Shown: positions 43,394 through 52,412, numbered from the stretch's first letter. The stretch is 64,000 bases of DNA from Flavihumibacter fluminis (GCF_021491375.1 NZ_JAKEVY010000003.1:682001-746000); one strand, 5' to 3'. Notes: a model not told the origin generated them from the letters alone. Numbers and translations: made by a program.

Positions 43394-46300
43394 ATGGCTT
43401 TTAATGACGAATACATAAATGTTTTCTACTCCTTATTTAGGGGCCGGGAAAATGTATTTGCTATTCGTTGGGAAAAAGATGGTAAAAGCGGTTACATACC
43501 CGCCTATGATCTGAATTGGGATGAGTTTAGAATACATAAAGCCAAAGGAGGTACTTTAAAAGACTTTCAAAACAAAAGGTATAGTCCACTTACTAAAGAA
43601 AGAATTTTAAACCATTTTGAGGGGAAAGAAGTTGTTGGCATCTATCCGCTATTAGCTGATAATACATCTTGGTTCATAGCCGCCGACTTTGACGAATCAC
43701 TTTCAAGTAAAAAAACCTGGATAGAAGAATGCAGGATTTTTCTGAAAAAATGTGAGGACAATAATATCCCTTCTTATTTAGAAAGATCAAGAAGCGGTAA
43801 AGGAGGCCATGTCTGGATTTTCTTTGATAAGCCTTATCCTGCTCATAAAAGCAGGAAACTTATTCTGCATCTTCTTGAGCAATCCGGAATTATTTCTCCG
43901 TTTGATAAGAACTCCAATTACGACCGCCTGTTCCCCAATCAGGACTATCACTCCGGAAAGGGACTGGGTAATTTAATTGCTGTGCCTTTTCAGAAGGCAG
44001 CACTTGAAAAAGATAACTCCTGCTTTATTGATCCTGAAAATCTACAGCCATTTCCTAATCAATGGGAATATATGAAAGCTATTGAACGTGTATCCACCAG
44101 TCATCTGGATGAAATATATGCCCGGATAAATAACATTTCTGTCCCACTACAGAATTTAAAAACTGATTCAACTTCAACTGATGGAACACTTCAGATTAGC
44201 CTTGCAAACAGTATTGAGTTAAACAGAAATGAGATCGGAACGGGACTGATAAATTTTTTAAGAGAGAGCTTGAACTTTGTTAACTCAGAATACATTATCA
44301 AAAAGAAGCTTGGTAAAAACACTTATGGAACAGAGTCTTATTTCAAGGCTCTTACAGAAAAAGAAGATAAGTTAATTATACCACGAGGATTTGTCGGAAA
44401 ATTATTGAGGTATTGCAAAGAACAAAAAATTCAATACCAATTACAGGACAATCGAAAAAAACTGACATCAATTCAGTTCAATTTCCGGCCATCATTGTAT
44501 GAACATCAGGAACAGGCTGTTGCCGCTGTTGAAAAGAAGGAGATGGGTATTATTGTAGCGCCTCCAGGTTCGGGTAAAACAGTCATTGGTTTGGCAATAG
44601 CAGCTCAAAAGAAGCAACCAGTTCTCATCATAGTACATCGCCAACAACTTTTTGACCAATGGATTGAGCGAATACAATCCTTCATGGGGATTGCGGCAGC
44701 ACATATAGGCAAAATTGCACAAGGCAAACAAAAGATCGGAACTCACATAACCGTTGCCATGATTCAATCTTTAGCGGTTGTTAAACCAGACAACCCACTG
44801 TTTTCTTCTTTCGGCACTATTATAGTTGATGAATGCCATCATGTGCCTGCCAAGACATTCCGAGAGGTAATCAGTCAACTATCTTCTTATTATTTATTCG
44901 GGCTTACGGCTACTCCCATCAGAAAAGGAAATGATGAAAGATTAATCTTTGTTCATATTGGAGACATCATACACGAAATAAAAATTAATTCACAGCAGAG
45001 CCGGAAATTATCAGTTATTATTCGGGAAACTGATTTAATGATTCCTTTTGATTATAAAACTGACCAAACAGAAACACTGTATAAGGCGCTAATTCACGGC
45101 ACCAGCCGAAACCAACTTATTTCAGAAGATATACAGGCAGAAGTAGCAGGCGGAAATAAAGTATTGGTTCTCACTGAAAGAAAAGAACATATTGAGGCGT
45201 TGCAGCAATTTTTGAAAAGTAAATGTGAGGTACTAACTGTTTCCGGCGACGATTCTGCTGCTATGCAGAAAATAAAGATGAAGCAAGTTGCAGACAGTCA
45301 GTTTCAGGTATTGATTACCACCGGACAATTTTTAGGGGAGGGTACTGATATTACAAATATTGATAGCCTTGTTTTGGCTTTCCCATTTTCTTTTGAAGGC
45401 AAGCTTATTCAATATATCGGCAGGGTACAGCGATCCGAAAATATTCCCTTTATCTATGATTACCGGGATAAGCATATCGAGTTCCTGGAGAATCAATTCA
45501 GGCATAGAAACAAGTATTATAGAAAACTCCTGAATTCCGGAAATCTCAAAAAATTTGATCAGCTACTCCTGCTATTTGATGGAGATATTGTCATGATAAA
45601 TTCAGCAGATTGCCTTTTGCCAATAAGCTGCCTGGATATTGAAACACCTATTGAAAGATTTAAAGAAGGGGTTGCCTGGTTAGTACAAGTACTAAACTAC
45701 AACGAGGATACCGGTGAATTAATGACGGAGATTATCAATTACAACGCTCATCCCGAACCTGGCAGTTCCGTACAGGTGGAATTTCAATTTTTACCTATCG
45801 AGAAAATTAAGTTTCGTACCATTAACACCTCCCATTTACTGCATTCCGTTCATCTAAGGCAATTTCCTGTTAGCACCCAAAATGCAGGTCAGTTTAATGA
45901 GCCTGTATTGCAGATAGTACCGCAAAATGTAATGAAAAAATCGGCTTGCTATACGCTTAAAAAAACAATGAAAGTGCCTTTTGTGAAACTTCAGTTTCAG
46001 CAAGCTTTCGTTTCTTTTTCAATCTATATAGAAGAATTGAAACAAGATGTTTTCTTTGAAGTCGAGAACCCAGATATAAGACCGGAATTTGAAGTAGTCA
46101 AAGAGTATTTTTCAAAAGTACTTAAGAAAAAGCTGATAACTACTGAGCTTGAAATAAGATATAATGAGAAAGAGATACTTTCAGTCTCTGCTCGCTCAGA
46201 AGATATTGATCAGATTAATCATAGTATTATTGATAGTGTACGATTTGAGTTTGTAAAACGTGGAGTAATTGGGTTTAACGGCAAAACTGATAACACGCTG

Positions 46301-46762
46301 CATACAATCGATACGCTCCTTCAAAACCCTGTGGGAACAGGAAAACTGTTTGAATCTGATCAAAAACTGGTGGATGATATTCTGGCCGTTAAAAACTCAA
46401 AACATTTCCATCAGCTTAAGTATTTATCATCTCAACATCTTTCCCAGGTTTTGAAACTCAGGTTTATCTTAAATCCCTTTTCCTTCCTGTTTTTATTAAC
46501 CGGAGAATCAAAATACCACCTGGTGTGGGAAACCCTGAACAGTGAAGAAGCAACTTATATCTGGCATTTTGATAAAAACACCGAAGCACTCCGGCTGGGG
46601 TTGAAAGAAGTAGATGCCATATTAAAAGAAATCAGGGAGACCGGAAAACAGGATTATCTGAAGAAAGATCATGCAAATTTCAGTCGTGTTATGCATGATT
46701 ATACCGATGCTAAGAGCGGCTTTGTGAGCTGGAAGGGTATCTTGGAAGCACAGCTAGTTTAA
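43394..46762 (+). CDS. Primase-helicase fusion (TOTE-type predicted conflict protein)
   Basis: This 1122-residue protein has three parts. Residues about 1-245 form an archaeo-eukaryotic-primase-like domain with the metal motif AADFD (Asp98, Asp100) and SRSGKGGHVWIFFD (His139), followed by LGNLIAVPFQ. Residues about 365-690 are an SF2 helicase: Walker A APPGSGKT (389-396), DECHH (479-483), LTATP (504-508), and QYIGRVQR (673-680). The last about 420 residues match no family I recognise and end in a conserved-looking FLFLLTGESKYHLVWETL region. The N-terminal domain fits what InterPro calls the TOTE conflict system primase, proposed for defence. The gene is more AT-rich than the core genes around it. 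Confidence 0.82.
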   Translation: MAFNDEYINVFYSLFRGRENVFAIRWEKDGKSGYIPAYDLNWDEFRIHKAKGGTLKDFQNKRYSPLTKERILNHFEGKEVVGIYPLLADNTSWFIAADFDESLSSKKTWIEECRIFLKKCEDNNIPSYLERSRSGKGGHVWIFFDKPYPAHKSRKLILHLLEQSGIISPFDKNSNYDRLFPNQDYHSGKGLGNLIAVPFQKAALEKDNSCFIDPENLQPFPNQWEYMKAIERVSTSHLDEIYARINNISVPLQNLKTDSTSTDGTLQISLANSIELNRNEIGTGLINFLRESLNFVNSEYIIKKKLGKNTYGTESYFKALTEKEDKLIIPRGFVGKLLRYCKEQKIQYQLQDNRKKLTSIQFNFRPSLYEHQEQAVAAVEKKEMGIIVAPPGSGKTVIGLAIAAQKKQPVLIIVHRQQLFDQWIERIQSFMGIAAAHIGKIAQGKQKIGTHITVAMIQSLAVVKPDNPLFSSFGTIIVDECHHVPAKTFREVISQLSSYYLFGLTATPIRKGNDERLIFVHIGDIIHEIKINSQQSRKLSVIIRETDLMIPFDYKTDQTETLYKALIHGTSRNQLISEDIQAEVAGGNKVLVLTERKEHIEALQQFLKSKCEVLTVSGDDSAAMQKIKMKQVADSQFQVLITTGQFLGEGTDITNIDSLVLAFPFSFEGKLIQYIGRVQRSENIPFIYDYRDKHIEFLENQFRHRNKYYRKLLNSGNLKKFDQLLLLFDGDIVMINSADCLLPISCLDIETPIERFKEGVAWLVQVLNYNEDTGELMTEIINYNAHPEPGSSVQVEFQFLPIEKIKFRTINTSHLLHSVHLRQFPVSTQNAGQFNEPVLQIVPQNVMKKSACYTLKKTMKVPFVKLQFQQAFVSFSIYIEELKQDVFFEVENPDIRPEFEVVKEYFSKVLKKKLITTELEIRYNEKEILSVSARSEDIDQINHSIIDSVRFEFVKRGVIGFNGKTDNTLHTIDTLLQNPVGTGKLFESDQKLVDDILAVKNSKHFHQLKYLSSQHLSQVLKLRFILNPFSFLFLLTGESKYHLVWETLNSEEATYIWHFDKNTEALRLGLKEVDAILKEIRETGKQDYLKKDHANFSRVMHDYTDAKSGFVSWKGILEAQLV

Positions 46763-46808
46763 AACTTTTTGTTGATGGCCTCATAGTACCTCGGCAAGTA
46801 AAAAATGT

Positions 46809-46863
46809 GAGTTATTTTTTGCAAAAAGTAGTGAAAAATGCTACCTTTCGCAAAAAATAACTC
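46809..46863. promoter_or_regulatory. AbiEi operator: two 23-bp inverted arms
   Basis: Arms 46809-46831 and 46841-46863 are inverted repeats identical at 21 of 23 positions, with a 9-base spacer. Each arm contains GTTATTTTTTGC. The right arm ends two bases before the abiEi start. AbiEi antitoxins of type IV systems are known to bind two 23-bp inverted repeats upstream of their own operon and repress it; the arm length here agrees exactly. Confidence 0.75.
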
Positions 46864-46865
46864 TT

Positions 46866-47687
46866 TTGGGGATAGTTAAGCCAAATACAAGTTTGGAGGA
46901 TTGGGTTAGCGACCTGGCTGCTAGAGGCAAATTCTCTTTTTCCCTTGAGATGCTTCGTGATGCATTCCCGGAACAGACCACTGTAGCTGCTAAATATTCT
47001 TTGATGCGTTTAGCGGCAAAGGGCAGTATTTTATCCATTCATAAAGGCTATTACCTCATTATACCTCCGCAGTATAAATCCAAAGGTGTACTGCCGCCAG
47101 CATTGTATCTCGATGCTTTTATGAAAGAATTGAATCGTCCCTATTATCTGGCGCTGCTAAATGCAGCAGTCTATCATGGAGCTTCGCATCAGCAACCACA
47201 GGAATTTTTTGTGGTAACAAACTTTCCTGTGCTGAGGCCTACTGCAAAAAAAGGATTGAAAGTAAATTATATCAGCAAAAAGGAAATACCGGAAGAATTG
47301 CTTGAAAAACGCAAAACAGAAGCAGGCTATCTCAACATATCCAATCCCGTTCTTACAGCAACTGATTTGGTACAATATGCTAAAAGAGTTGGCGGCATTA
47401 CAAGGGTGGCAGAAGTACTGATTGAACTGGTTGACGTAATAAAGCCTGAAGCTTTTAATACTGAATTAGTTGATTATGTTCCTGCGGCCATCTTACAGCG
47501 TTTGGGTTATTTACTGGAAAAAGTATTGCAAAACTTTTCACTTGCAGATGCTTTAGAAAAAGCCATTCAGAAAAATGAAATTACAATGTTTCGTACCCCG
47601 CTTAAAGTAGCAGCGGAAACAAAAGGGTTTCCGGTAAATGAACGCTGGAAAGTAATTGTAAATACTCAGGTTGAACTAAACGAATGA
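46866..47687 (+). CDS. abiEi: AbiEi-type antitoxin of a type IV toxin-antitoxin system
   Basis: This 273-residue protein has an N-terminal winged helix (LEDWVSDLAARGKFSFSLEMLRDAFP, AAKYSLMRLAAKGSILSIHKGYYLIIPP) followed by the AbiEi core (YYLALLNAAVYHGASHQQPQEFFVV; NISNPVLTATDLVQYAKRVGG). It represses its own operon and counters the AbiEii toxin. No ATG is available near the N-terminus: the frame is open upstream, but TTG at 46866 is the best start, directly next to the operator. It overlaps abiEii by four bases (ATGA). Confidence 0.87.
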   Translation: MGIVKPNTSLEDWVSDLAARGKFSFSLEMLRDAFPEQTTVAAKYSLMRLAAKGSILSIHKGYYLIIPPQYKSKGVLPPALYLDAFMKELNRPYYLALLNAAVYHGASHQQPQEFFVVTNFPVLRPTAKKGLKVNYISKKEIPEELLEKRKTEAGYLNISNPVLTATDLVQYAKRVGGITRVAEVLIELVDVIKPEAFNTELVDYVPAAILQRLGYLLEKVLQNFSLADALEKAIQKNEITMFRTPLKVAAETKGFPVNERWKVIVNTQVELNE

Positions 47688-48478
47688 TACCACAGGCATA
47701 TATTACCGAATGGGCCAATTATGTACCATGGCAAACCACCGAGCAGGTGGAGCAGGATCTAGTTATTTGCCGGGCTTTGGTGGAAATATTTTCTGATGAA
47801 TGGCTGGCAAGCCGTCTGGCTTTCCGGGGTGGTACTGCGTTGCACAAACTGTACATTCAGCCGCAACCAAGGTATTCAGAAGATATAGACCTGGTACAAA
47901 TTACAGCCGAGCCTTTTGGCCCGATAGCAGACAGGCTGAAAGAGCGGTTGACATTTTTAGGAGAGCCGCAGCGAAAGCAGAAAGAAAACAATTTCACACT
48001 GCTCTATCGTTTTGAATCCGAACTTCCTCCGGTTGTAAACCTCCGGTTAAAAATTGAAACCAATTGCCGGGAGCATTTTACCGTGATGGGTTATCAGCAA
48101 TTTCCATTTGAAGTAAAATCTGCCTGGTTCACCGGCTCCTGCAGCATTACGACCTATCAAATAGAAGAACTGCTGGGAACAAAGCTTCGGGCTTTATACC
48201 AGCGCCGGAAAGGACGTGATTTATTTGATCTGTATAAGGCCATTTCTGTTATAAATAGGCTGGATATAAATGCCCTGCTGAATTGCTATAACAGGTATAT
48301 GGATTTTGTGGTGGAGCATCCGCCCACGCAAAAGCTATTTGTGCAGAATATGGAACTGAAACTGAAAGATGATGCGTTTTTTGGCGATATAAAAGCGTTG
48401 ATACGGCCAGAGGAGCAATATGAGCAGGAAAAGGCGTATGAAAGGGTAAAAGTAGAAATATTGGAAATGATGAAGTAA
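47684..48478 (+). CDS. abiEii: AbiEii nucleotidyltransferase toxin
   Basis: This 264-residue DUF1814-family nucleotidyltransferase toxin has the motifs RGGTALHKLY (GGxA/S-type phosphate site), RYSEDIDLV (DxD metal site) and LGTKLRALYQRRKGRDLFDL (Lys and Asp). In related systems the enzyme modifies tRNA acceptor ends and gives phage abortive infection. It is coupled to the antitoxin gene. All key motifs are intact, so the system is probably functional. Confidence 0.9.
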   Translation: MIPQAYITEWANYVPWQTTEQVEQDLVICRALVEIFSDEWLASRLAFRGGTALHKLYIQPQPRYSEDIDLVQITAEPFGPIADRLKERLTFLGEPQRKQKENNFTLLYRFESELPPVVNLRLKIETNCREHFTVMGYQQFPFEVKSAWFTGSCSITTYQIEELLGTKLRALYQRRKGRDLFDLYKAISVINRLDINALLNCYNRYMDFVVEHPPTQKLFVQNMELKLKDDAFFGDIKALIRPEEQYEQEKAYERVKVEILEMMK

Positions 48479-48561
48479 ACTATATGTTAAGTACAAAAAT
48501 ATAAATGTAAAGTCACCCAAAATTGAATTTGTAAATTGCTACTTGTAAAGGAAAGAATCAG

Positions 48562-48869
48562 ATGTCGGAAAATAACGGAATACATACAGACTTAACATTC
48601 TTCACGAATGAGCCTGGCCAAACATTACTGGATAGGTTTAAAGCCACACTAAGTGATACTCAATACTTTGATGTGTTAGTAGGCTATTTCCGTTCTAGTG
48701 GTTTTTTTCAATTGTCAGAAACTATCGAACCAATAGATAAGGTGAGAATATTAGTTGGCTTGGGAATAGATGAAGATGCTTTTAATACCATTAACGAATA
48801 TCAAAATCAAACCACATTTGACTTTGAATCGCATCACAATGCCAAAAAGGAATTTCAAAAAAACCTTAA
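48562..48869 (+). pseudogene. 5' stump of a PLD-nuclease/helicase gene cut by the IS element
   Basis: The frame codes for about 103 native residues (LTFFTNEPGQTLLDRFKATL, YFDVLVGYFRSSGFFQL, KVRILVGLG). This is the start of a large phospholipase-D-type nuclease-helicase of about 1000 residues. It runs into the IS inverted repeat at 48870 and stops at 48891. The remainder of the gene is not found after the IS (50330 onward), so the loss involved a deletion as well as an insertion. Family assignment rests on the N-terminal segment only. Confidence 0.75.
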
Positions 48870-50329
48870 CTCTATTTTGTCACATTCGTAAATACAGAGA
48901 ATTTCTTACCAAACGCTTGTCTGGCGGTTGTTTCGATAGGATGTAATCTAATAAATCTTCGATGGTCCTTTTTACAAAATGAAGCGACGATTTGATGGTT
49001 TGTAAAACATCTTGTGTTGTCAGCCATAATTTTTCTTTTTCATAGTGAACTATTTTTTCCTGGTTTAAGAATAATTGTGCCAGCATAATCATGGCCATAT
49101 GTTTTAGCCAGCTTTCTTCACTTCTTGTCTGATATTCGTTCAACCCCAGTTCTTTTTTTCCTTCCCGGAAGGCCTTTTCTATAAAGTAACGTTTGCATTG
49201 CCGGTAAGCTAATTCCTGTAACGAGCATCCCGGGGAATGACAAAAGCTATATTTTATGGTTCCGTCTTTGTCTTCCCTGATCAATAGCGTTACCAGTTGC
49301 TTACGATTGGTCAATGGATTTAAAATATAGATGTCTCTGGAATGGAACCAGGCCTGTAATTTTTTACCACCGCTTTGATGACGCACGGTAATAAATTTCC
49401 ATTGTGTTGGTAACAAACTCGCGGCATATGCCTTAATGGAGACGGAAGGTCGGTTTGGTTTTGCAAGCTTCGATTTGCGACCTCTAGCACCCGGCTGCTG
49501 AACTGGAATGCGCATTTGAAAAGCCTCGAGCCAGATTTGAAGGTTATCCTGAACATCCGCTACGAACTCAATGTCATTTTTAATCAAATCCGCCAGCAGT
49601 GCAGCATCCCGGCCATAAAAAGCGTCAAAGCAAATCCAGCGAACAGGTAGTTTCAGTTCCTTCATTACATGCCGGATGATGCTTTTAGCTTGTTCAATCT
49701 TACTACCATTGGTGGCTGTTCCAAATAAAGAGGCTTGCACCAGATTCACTAGCGAACCAGCACACAAAGCACCAAAAACACCTACCTGACAATTCTCGAT
49801 TTTACCTACCTGACCACAATATTGACGTTTTACACCCGCCGAATGACGTCCTTTTTTAGGATTTCCGGCTTCATCGATAATAAGACAACTGTCTTCTGTA
49901 AGCCCCAGTGATTCGATAAGTTTCCAAAACTGCAGGGTTACTACATCCATGACCTGGCGGACGTTCCATTTAGACTGTGCGATAAAATGATGTAAGCGTT
50001 GTTGATTCGACTCCTGAAGTTCCATGGCCATCTGCTGACAATTGCGGCGACGGCAAAGGAGCAGACCCTTTAAATAAACCAGGGCATTGCCCGATACCTT
50101 ACGGGTAAGTGTGAAAAAAAGAAATTCAAAACGGAGAAGAAAATTCAATAACCGACTCTCTACGAGTCGGAAATTATATATTTTCGTCCCATAGTTTTTT
50201 TTATTTACACCCCGTGAGTTTCTACTCGTGGGGTGTGTCTTTTTTCTGACCGCTAAAGTACGTGAATTCCGCGTCCGGCGTGCGTTTCGTCCCTAAAAAA
50301 TTCAAAGAACTAAATTTGACAAAGTAGAG
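48870..50329 (-). mobile_element. IS701-like insertion sequence
   Basis: About 1.46 kb bounded by imperfect terminal inverted repeats. The left end CTCTATTTTGTCACATT (48870-48886) and the right end, read inward, CTCTACTTTGTCAAATT (50313-50329) match at 15 of 17 positions. It contains one transposase gene. The tetranucleotides outside (TTAA 48866-48869, CTAA 50330-50333) are not identical, so there is no clean target duplication. Between 50149 and 50312, upstream of the transposase start, two hairpins (near 50149-50167 and 50204-50238) may limit read-through transcription. Confidence 0.85.
48880..50148 (-). CDS. IS701-like DDE transposase
   Basis: This 422-residue transposase has the first catalytic Asp in CLIIDEAGNPKKG followed by the typical KRQYCGQVGKIENCQVGVFGA. 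Further DDE residues are near WICFDAFYGRD and the YFIEKAFREGKKELGLNEYQ region (Glu). Its stop codon lies within the left inverted repeat. No frameshift is present, so the element may still be active. The exact ATG is uncertain. Confidence 0.88.
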   Translation of the reverse strand: MNFLLRFEFLFFTLTRKVSGNALVYLKGLLLCRRRNCQQMAMELQESNQQRLHHFIAQSKWNVRQVMDVVTLQFWKLIESLGLTEDSCLIIDEAGNPKKGRHSAGVKRQYCGQVGKIENCQVGVFGALCAGSLVNLVQASLFGTATNGSKIEQAKSIIRHVMKELKLPVRWICFDAFYGRDAALLADLIKNDIEFVADVQDNLQIWLEAFQMRIPVQQPGARGRKSKLAKPNRPSVSIKAYAASLLPTQWKFITVRHQSGGKKLQAWFHSRDIYILNPLTNRKQLVTLLIREDKDGTIKYSFCHSPGCSLQELAYRQCKRYFIEKAFREGKKELGLNEYQTRSEESWLKHMAMIMLAQLFLNQEKIVHYEKEKLWLTTQDVLQTIKSSLHFVKRTIEDLLDYILSKQPPDKRLVRNSLYLRM

Positions 50330-50617
50330 CTAATTCGTTTCGTTCATCCGAATCTGAATGATCGAATCTATGCTGAAGGTTATATTGTTTTCTTCTGCTG
50401 CTTTGAAGAGATTGTTTAATTCATCCCGATTCTGTTTTAATTCATCAATCCTGCTCTGGGATCCATATTCAGGTTTTCCAAATCTTTCCATCAAACTGAA
50501 GTTTTTCATTTGATGGAAATTGATTTTATTGTTTAACAGCGTGATTAAAATATCCTTTGCTTCTTCAGCGGAAAAATTTCCTTTTATCAGGGTAATATTC
50601 TTTGTTGTTTCTGACAT
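50330..50617 (-). CDS. Small protein, paralogue of the next gene upstream
   Basis: This 95-residue soluble protein is not recognised. It begins MSETTKNITLIKGNFSAEEAKDILITLL and contains helical, charged segments. The start of this gene and of the neighbour at 50620-50865 align: L-I-[K/Q]-G-[N/S]-F-x-x-E-[E/D]-A-x-D. They are therefore tandem paralogues. The stop codon TAG (50330-50332) lies exactly against the IS end at 50329, so the native C-terminus may have been lost. Confidence 0.6.
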   Translation of the reverse strand: MSETTKNITLIKGNFSAEEAKDILITLLNNKINFHQMKNFSLMERFGKPEYGSQSRIDELKQNRDELNNLFKAAEENNITFSIDSIIQIRMNETN

Positions 50618-50619
50618 GG

Positions 50620-50865
50620 TTATGCAATTTCAATGTTTGATTGTATAGCTATTCTGTTACTTTGCTGATTGAATTCCTCCCGTAGTTTGGCCAAATCCAT
50701 TTGAAGCTGACGAATCCTTCCTTCCCTTCTTTCAATGTCCTCTTCATTTTCAGAACGACCGATTTTGTTTTCATGGTAACGAATTTTTACCTGAACGAGT
50801 TCGGTGATAAGATCCAGTGCATCTTCCTTTTCAAAGCTGCCCTGGATGAGCTGTAATGGATTCAT
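50620..50865 (-). CDS. Small helical protein of unknown function
   Basis: This 81-residue protein begins MNPLQLIQGSFEKEDALDLITELVQVKIRYHENK and is followed by an amphipathic helix (RRIRQLQ-like, QMDLAKLREEF). It follows icd by 19 bases and precedes its paralogue by two, so all three appear to be one transcript. Presence of two similar copies behind isocitrate dehydrogenase is unexplained. Confidence 0.65.
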   Translation of the reverse strand: MNPLQLIQGSFEKEDALDLITELVQVKIRYHENKIGRSENEEDIERREGRIRQLQMDLAKLREEFNQQSNRIAIQSNIEIA

Positions 50866-50884
50866 GATTTTTAGTTTTACTGGT

Positions 50885-52321
50885 TTATTGGCCCTGTCCC
50901 AGGGAATATCCCTGTTTGCCGTTGAAATTGTAGAGATTTTCAGTTTTGATACTGTCGATTCCCTGTTCTTCTGCGCGACTCAGCAATTGTATGATATGCT
51001 GTTTGCTGATTGGATGACCGTTTACCGGTTTGAAGCGACATCTCCAGTGGTCTGTACAAAATGTTTCTTCAAATCCATCCGGCCATACTTTAATACCGCG
51101 ATTGGTAATCATGCTTAGTGTTACCTCGTTGTCCCCAATTTTTTTAACTTGTTCCGCCAGTTCATTAGGATTAGTACCTGACCAGTGTACAAAAACATCC
51201 ACTCCTACCAGTTCTTTATTTGCTGGCTCCTTACGTTTGTACGTGGGCAGGTTCATCGTTGACCCCTTGGGGAATTGAACCGGTTTTAAAGTTGCCGGTT
51301 GTTGTCCGAGGTTGGCGATTACCGCTTTGGCAAATTCCTTTGTACCTACCAGTTGTTTACTGGTACCTTCTTTATAGATGTCATAAGTGTGTATGCCATC
51401 TTCCATCGTCTTAAGCCAGGCGTTTTGTACTTTCTCCGCCACTTCAGATTGGCCGATATGATTCAGCATCAGGATAGCTCCCTGCAGAAGTCCGGATGGA
51501 TTGGCCACATTTTGTCCGGCTCTTCTGGGTGCTGATCCATGGATCGCTTCAAACATGGCACAAGTTTCGCCGATGTTGGAAGAGCCCGCCAGTCCTACTG
51601 AACCGGTAATCTGGGCTGCTACGTCTGACAGTACATCTCCGTAAAGATTCGGCATTACAATCACATCAAAGGCTTCCGGGGTATCGGCCATTTTTGCAGC
51701 ACCTATGTCGATGATCCAATGTTCATTTTCTATCTCCGGGTATTCGGCCGCTATCTCGTTAAATACCTGGTGAAACAAGCCATCGGTTTGTTTCATGATA
51801 TTGTCTTTGGTAAAGCAGGTTACTTTTTTCCGACCGTATTGTTTTGCGTATTCAAAGGCATATCGTACAATTTTTTCACATCCGGGCCGGCTGATCAGCT
51901 TTAAGCACTGAACTACTTCATCGGTTTGCTGGTGTTCGATACCTGCGTAGAGATCCTCCTCATTTTCCCGGATGATTACGATATCCATAGTAGGGTGCTT
52001 GGTCTTCACATAGGGGTGAAGGCTGAAACAAGGTCTTACATTGGCATAGAGTCCCAGGAATTTACGGGTTGTTACATTCAGGCTTTTGTAGCCGCCACCC
52101 TGGGGGGTAGTGATGGGAGCTTTCAGGAAGATTTTGTTTTTACGGATGCTGTCCCAGGCTTCCGGGGCAATACCTGCTGAATTTCCAGCCAGGTATACTT
52201 TTTCACCGACTTCTATTTCTTCGATTTCCAGTTGCGCACCTGCGGCTAAGATGATCTCAAGAGTGGCATCCATGATCTCCGGACCGATACCATCTCCTTT
52301 TGCTACTGTAATTTTTGTCAT
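50885..52321 (-). CDS. icd: Isocitrate dehydrogenase (NADP-dependent type)
   Basis: This 478-residue enzyme of the TCA cycle oxidatively decarboxylates isocitrate to 2-oxoglutarate. It has the beta-decarboxylating dehydrogenase core: GDGIGPEIM, KSLNVTTRKFLGLYANVRP, ENEEDLYAGIEHQQ, MPNLYGDVLSDVAA (Asp cluster), and AIHGSAPRRAG. The extra C-terminal domain of about 140 residues is that of the long Thermus-like form. This is a core gene and marks the right side of the accessory segment. Confidence 0.93.
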   Translation of the reverse strand: MTKITVAKGDGIGPEIMDATLEIILAAGAQLEIEEIEVGEKVYLAGNSAGIAPEAWDSIRKNKIFLKAPITTPQGGGYKSLNVTTRKFLGLYANVRPCFSLHPYVKTKHPTMDIVIIRENEEDLYAGIEHQQTDEVVQCLKLISRPGCEKIVRYAFEYAKQYGRKKVTCFTKDNIMKQTDGLFHQVFNEIAAEYPEIENEHWIIDIGAAKMADTPEAFDVIVMPNLYGDVLSDVAAQITGSVGLAGSSNIGETCAMFEAIHGSAPRRAGQNVANPSGLLQGAILMLNHIGQSEVAEKVQNAWLKTMEDGIHTYDIYKEGTSKQLVGTKEFAKAVIANLGQQPATLKPVQFPKGSTMNLPTYKRKEPANKELVGVDVFVHWSGTNPNELAEQVKKIGDNEVTLSMITNRGIKVWPDGFEETFCTDHWRCRFKPVNGHPISKQHIIQLLSRAEEQGIDSIKTENLYNFNGKQGYSLGQGQ

Positions 52322-52412
52322 GGTTCAACTTTGTTTGTTGGCTGCAAAGTTGATACCTTAGATACATATAGTTATATTTATAGTTGGTATAGTAAATATA
52401 AAAATAGTTTAT

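Noticed and set aside
46838-46879. ATG-started 13-codon frame in the abiE operator
   Set aside because: It is out of frame with abiEi and too short to support; the ATG lies in the spacer of the inverted repeat.
50149-50312. Possible CRISPR-like repeat or small RNA in the hairpin-rich sequence upstream of the transposase
   Set aside because: Only two unrelated hairpins with no repeated unit; they lie inside the IS and are best read as its own leader.
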